From an uncultured Eubacteriales bacterium (GTDB taxonomy: Bacteria > Bacillota > Clostridia > Lachnospirales > Lachnospiraceae), in assembly GCA_900321505.1 (NCBI GenBank), contig ONWK01000318.1, positions 1 to 14,799 of the forward strand: a DNA stretch of 14,799 bases, read 5' to 3'. The position numbers and the translations under genes were made by a program. Positions 11,510-14,799 of this stretch are shown piece by piece; the first letter of the stretch is position 1; each line of letters begins with the position of its first letter. A model generated the notes under the pieces. It made no database searches. It saw nothing but the letters and a program-made list of their open reading frames with translations, and had not been told where the DNA came from.

Positions 11510-14401
11510 ATGAGTGATTTGGAAAACCTGGAGGATGGTGCTATCCATCTTACAGAGGAAGAGCTGGAATTCATAAGACAGCTTGAACAGGAAGAGGAAG
11601 AGGTCATTTCCGGCAAGCGCCCCATGAAGGGCATGGGAGGTGAACGGACTACGGGCACATACAGTAATTCAACGGGGAGAGATCGTGAGGATATCTCCCA
11701 CAGCAGCGTGTCCGGCTCCGCAAGGACCCCCAGGAGCACTTCATCAGCGGTGGGAGGCGCATCCCGTAATACCGCGCAGGGAGCAGGGCGTACAGGGGCA
11801 TCCCGCAGTACAGCACCTGGAGCAGGACATACAGGGGCATCCCGCAGTACAGCATCGGGTGCAGGGCATCGCACTTCTGCTTCCGGAACAGGCAGGACCG
11901 GAGCGTCCGTATCAGACCGCAGCGGAGTCCGCAGAGACGCATCAGGAGATCTGCAGCTGCCGAGAGGATCTCAGAGAAACGGCAGACAGGCTTCTTATCG
12001 TCCGGAAAGAAGTACAGCGGAAAGAAGTACCGCAGGCAGACCGCGTCAGGCTGATACACGTCCCGCAGAACGTAGAGGCAGGACCGTATCAGGCAGCGGC
12101 CGCGTTACGATGGAGGATCGTATCGATGGTTTCTACCGAAACCATAAGCCGGTGTTCTTCTTTATCTCGCGTGCGATGATCCCCTTCTTCTATTTCTATT
12201 ACGAGGCTATTTTTAATCTTACGACAGTCCGTAATTTCTGGGGAATGCAGACCTTCTACATTCTGCTCTTCTCCATTTTCTTCGGAATGATAGGATCACT
12301 GCTCTCATCTATTTCGAGAAACCGTACGGTAAATATGTGGATCAAGGCATTTTTCCTTTTCCTGCCGGTGATCCCGTTCCTGATCGAGTACTTTGTATAT
12401 CTGCAGTTTAAGGTATTCTATGACCTGAACACCGTTATTTACGGTGCGGCGGATGCGGCAGGCGGTTTCCAGGCCGACATTATACGTCTGATCACATCAT
12501 CGCAGGGTATAATCCATATCATCCTGTACATTCTGCCGACGGTTCTCTTCATTGTCTTTGAGCTGGCCTTCGATAAGAAGCACCTCCTTTCAATGAAGAC
12601 AGGAAGCAAGCGCAAGATCAAGATGGCTATCGTTACGGCGGCAGCTTATATCGTTGCGCTGATCCTTATCCTTTGTGTAAAGAAATACCGTGTTGTATAT
12701 AACGACCAGTATTATTTTGAGAGTGCCGTAACGGATTTCGGTCTTATGACAGGTATCCGGAAAGAAATATGGCGCAAGATGACAGGAGCCAATAAGAAGA
12801 CCGATTTTGAGATCGACAGTGCGGATGACAGTCATGTGGCTACGGATACTCAGGAGCCTGCCACCAAGGCGAACTCAACGGGCACCCAGGGAACCAATAC
12901 CGAGGAGGGTACCACCGAGAAGGCGCAGGTAGTATATACACCCAACAGGTATCCGATATCCTTCTCGGATGTGGCAAAGAGTGACAGCGGCACCTATGCG
13001 GATCTTGATACCTATGTGGCATCTGTAAATGCAAGCATGAAGAATGAGATGACCGGTCTCTTTGAAGGAAAGAACCTGATCTTCATGTCCGCAGAGGCCT
13101 TCAGCGGCGACATCATTGATAAGAATCTGACACCGACCCTTTACCGTATGGCTACAAAGGGTATACAGTTCACGGATTATTATCAGCCTGCCAGCGCAGG
13201 AACCACGGGCGGAGAGTACTCCAACCTGATAGGTATGCTTCCCACCATGGGCGGACAGTCCATGAAGCAGCTGGCAACCTACAACAACTATTTCACCATG
13301 GGAAGCCAGCTTGACAGACTGGGCTACTATGGAAAGATGTATCACAACAATGAGTATACCTATTACAGCCGTCACAAGACTCATGTGAACCTGGGCTACT
13401 GCGACGGATATGAGGGCGTCGGAAACGGTGCCGAGGCATATATCACCGGCGGATGGCCCGAGAGTGATCTGGAAATGTTCCAGGGTACCTTCGGTCAGTA
13501 TATCAACAAGCAGCCCTTCAATATCTACTATATGACAGTCAGCGGTCACTCGGCTTACAGCAAGGAATCCAACAGCCAGTCAAGGAAGCACTGGGACGAG
13601 GTACAGAATCTGCCGTATTCCGATGACGTAAAGGCTTATATTGCATGTAATCTGGAGCTTGAGGCAGGACTTACCTGGCTGGTTGAGAATCTGGAAAAGG
13701 CGGGTGTCCTGGATGATACCGTGATCGTTATCTCTGCGGATCATTTCCCCTATGGTCTGGATAATGATGCTGCACTGGGACAGATGCCGCTGCTTTCCGA
13801 GCTGTACGGATACAATGTTACAAACTACCTGCAGCGTGACCATAACAGACTTATAATCTGGAGCGGTTGTCTGGAGAAGATGGATCCCATCGTGGTGGAT
13901 ACGCCTGTATGCTCCATCGATATCCTTCCGACGCTGTCGAATCTTTTCGGAACCGAGTGGGATTCGAGACTGCTTCCGGGACGTGACGTGTTCTCCGATG
14001 CGGAGCCCATCATGTTCAACCTGTTCCGTGAGTGGAAGACAGATAAGGGTACTTATGTAAATGGCGAATTCACACCCAAGAGTGCTGCCGAAAAGCTGCC
14101 GGATGATTATGTAGACCGTATACAGAAGATAGTAAATAACAAGATCACATACATGTACGGTGTATTGGAGACGGATTATTTCGGACATCTGTATAATCTC
14201 GGTCTCTTCCCGGAGATACAGAAAAAATATGATTATACAAAGGCGCCGGTTATCTGGAGCGAGGACGGTTCGGTGACCGGTGACACCACCGGAGCCAGTA
14301 TCGGGACCATAGATGATGACGGAAATACAGGCCCGATAGGTGATGACGAAACAGGCGGAGATGATGCCGGCGGGGATGATGCCGGTGTCGATACCAACTG
14401 A
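11510..14401 (+). CDS. LtaS-like membrane sulfatase-family phosphoglycerol transferase
   Basis: Predicted to build a glycerol-phosphate polymer or decorate a glycan outside the membrane. The 963-residue protein has an acidic helical start (1-35), then a long, basic, low-complexity region (about 40-200) with 13-residue repeats. Five membrane helices follow (about 213-238, 246-268, 277-300, 332-353, 369-389), the LtaS topology. The extracellular catalytic domain begins near 475: KNLIFMSAEAF (521-531; Glu529 as metal ligand), PASAGTTGGEYSNL (560-573; Thr565 or Thr566 as nucleophile), GKMYHNN (608-614), VSGHSAY (677-683; His680) and VIVISADHFPYG (738-749; Asp744, His745). All the usual LtaS positions seem filled. 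The last 40 residues are acidic and Gly-rich. It is much longer than typical LtaS (about 650 aa), through both tails. The wall-polymer context fits the next gene. Product not defined. Confidence 0.9.
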   Translation: MSDLENLEDGAIHLTEEELEFIRQLEQEEEEVISGKRPMKGMGGERTTGTYSNSTGRDREDISHSSVSGSARTPRSTSSAVGGASRNTAQGAGRTGASRSTAPGAGHTGASRSTASGAGHRTSASGTGRTGASVSDRSGVRRDASGDLQLPRGSQRNGRQASYRPERSTAERSTAGRPRQADTRPAERRGRTVSGSGRVTMEDRIDGFYRNHKPVFFFISRAMIPFFYFYYEAIFNLTTVRNFWGMQTFYILLFSIFFGMIGSLLSSISRNRTVNMWIKAFFLFLPVIPFLIEYFVYLQFKVFYDLNTVIYGAADAAGGFQADIIRLITSSQGIIHIILYILPTVLFIVFELAFDKKHLLSMKTGSKRKIKMAIVTAAAYIVALILILCVKKYRVVYNDQYYFESAVTDFGLMTGIRKEIWRKMTGANKKTDFEIDSADDSHVATDTQEPATKANSTGTQGTNTEEGTTEKAQVVYTPNRYPISFSDVAKSDSGTYADLDTYVASVNASMKNEMTGLFEGKNLIFMSAEAFSGDIIDKNLTPTLYRMATKGIQFTDYYQPASAGTTGGEYSNLIGMLPTMGGQSMKQLATYNNYFTMGSQLDRLGYYGKMYHNNEYTYYSRHKTHVNLGYCDGYEGVGNGAEAYITGGWPESDLEMFQGTFGQYINKQPFNIYYMTVSGHSAYSKESNSQSRKHWDEVQNLPYSDDVKAYIACNLELEAGLTWLVENLEKAGVLDDTVIVISADHFPYGLDNDAALGQMPLLSELYGYNVTNYLQRDHNRLIIWSGCLEKMDPIVVDTPVCSIDILPTLSNLFGTEWDSRLLPGRDVFSDAEPIMFNLFREWKTDKGTYVNGEFTPKSAAEKLPDDYVDRIQKIVNNKITYMYGVLETDYFGHLYNLGLFPEIQKKYDYTKAPVIWSEDGSVTGDTTGASIGTIDDDGNTGPIGDDETGGDDAGGDDAGVDTN
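11753..11869 (+). repeat. 39-bp tandem repeats in the N-terminal region of the LtaS-like gene
   Basis: Three in-frame 39-bp units (11753-11791, 11792-11830, 11831-11869) encode GGASRNTAQGAGR, TGASRSTAPGAGH and TGASRSTASGAGH. Units 2 and 3 are nearly identical in DNA, pointing to recent duplication; unit 1 is more diverged. Degenerate pieces continue to about 11920 (RTSASGTGR, then TGASVSDRSG). Confidence 0.85.
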
Positions 14402-14430
14402 GGTGATGGTTCTTAAGGAGGACGCGGATC

Positions 14431-14799
14431 ATGGCAAATGTGGCGCTGATCATAGCCGGAGGCTCCGGCAACCGCATGCATCAGGATATTCCCAAGCAGT
14501 TCCTGACGGTAAATGAAAAACCGGTCATAGTATATACGCTGGAAGCATTTCAGGAGCATCCGGAGATCGATGCCATAGCAGTTGTATGCATCAGCGGATG
14601 GGAGCAGGTGCTCCGGGCTTATGCGAAGCAGTTCAATATCAATAAGCTTCAGCATGTGGTCCCGGGAGGAAAGAACGGCCAGGATTCGATACGCAACGGT
14701 GTTTATGAGCTTGAGAAGCATTTTGCAGCTGATGATCTGGTGCTGATCCATGACGCCATAAGGCCTATGGTGAGTGCGGAGATCATTTCCGATAATATC
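14431..14799 (+). CDS. IspD/TarI-family cytidylyltransferase, N-terminal part (3' end outside window)
   Basis: Transfers CMP from CTP to a sugar-alcohol phosphate: methylerythritol phosphate if IspD (isoprenoids), ribitol phosphate if TarI (wall polymers). The 123 visible residues begin MANVALIIAGGSGNRMHQDI; the nucleotide loop GGSGNRM and PKQFL (residues 21-25) hold the conserved Arg and Lys. VIVYTLEAF, a VVCISGW segment, VPGGKNGQDSIRNGVYEL (72-89) and LIHDAIRPMVS (104-114) are further family motifs. A strong AAGGAGG ribosome site lies 9 bases before the ATG, and the gene starts 29 bases after the LtaS-like stop with no terminator between, so they form an operon. That context and the VCxxxW segment lean towards a TarI-type role, but I cannot exclude IspD. 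The gene runs off the window. Confidence 0.88.
   Translation, partial: MANVALIIAGGSGNRMHQDIPKQFLTVNEKPVIVYTLEAFQEHPEIDAIAVVCISGWEQVLRAYAKQFNINKLQHVVPGGKNGQDSIRNGVYELEKHFAADDLVLIHDAIRPMVSAEIISDNI

Noticed and set aside
11753..11869. CRISPR-like array
   Set aside because: The units are directly adjacent without spacers, in frame, and code for protein repeats.
11640..12179. Second plus-strand frame of 179 codons within the LtaS-like repeats
   Set aside because: Produced by the repeats and GC-rich codons in another frame; no ribosome site and no family resemblance.
12875..13549. Minus-strand frame of 224 codons inside the LtaS-like gene (also 13580-14188)
   Set aside because: Antisense shadows of a well-supported gene, with no motifs or ribosome sites.

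Overview
The window looks like chromosome of an anaerobic Firmicute, most likely a Lachnospiraceae-type clostridium. This is inferred from protein style: a Y-family polymerase paired with a small YolD-like partner, clostridial CobU types, a YkuD L,D-transpeptidase with wall-binding repeats, an LtaS-like enzyme, and strong GGAGG ribosome sites. Base composition is moderate and coding density high. I see no insertion sequence, phage gene, tRNA, rRNA or CRISPR array.

Layout: (1) 1-856, the 3' part of ftsH. (2) 857-1150, a non-coding stretch with an 11-bp inverted repeat, a TATAAT box, small hairpins and a 15-bp terminator-like hairpin; it could encode a small RNA of about 100 nt. A near-consensus promoter at 1086-1114 then serves the next gene. 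(3) 1151-2851, a secreted L,D-transpeptidase with wall/glucan-binding repeats. (4) On the minus strand and convergent with it, a Y-family translesion polymerase (4643-3054) and a 72-aa YolD-like partner joined by an ATGA overlap. (5) A divergent promoter region (4644-4742), then a tight plus-strand run: MscS channel, hotdog thioesterase, CobU, CobS, a short CobU-like paralogue and an AraC regulator (4743-8580). (6) A beta-glucan pair: a GH16+CBM4_9 lipoprotein (8713-10233) and a cytoplasmic GH5 enzyme (10307-11347), ending in a terminator-like hairpin. (7) From a promoter at 11438-11466, a 963-aa LtaS-like membrane enzyme followed by the 5' part of an IspD/TarI-family cytidylyltransferase, cut by the window edge.

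How they fit: the LtaS-like and IspD/TarI-like genes suggest anionic wall-polymer synthesis, and the L,D-transpeptidase also acts on the wall. CobU, CobS and the CobU-like protein cover cobinamide activation and nucleotide-loop joining; CobT and the phosphatase are not in view. The AraC regulator lies between the cobalamin genes and the glucanase pair and may control the latter. Most of the window is recognisable family biology and I do not see a clear new system. The best second looks are the ftsH/L,D-transpeptidase intergenic region, the hairpin masking the cobU ribosome site, the two divergent CobU forms, and the long repeat-bearing basic N-terminus of the LtaS-like protein.
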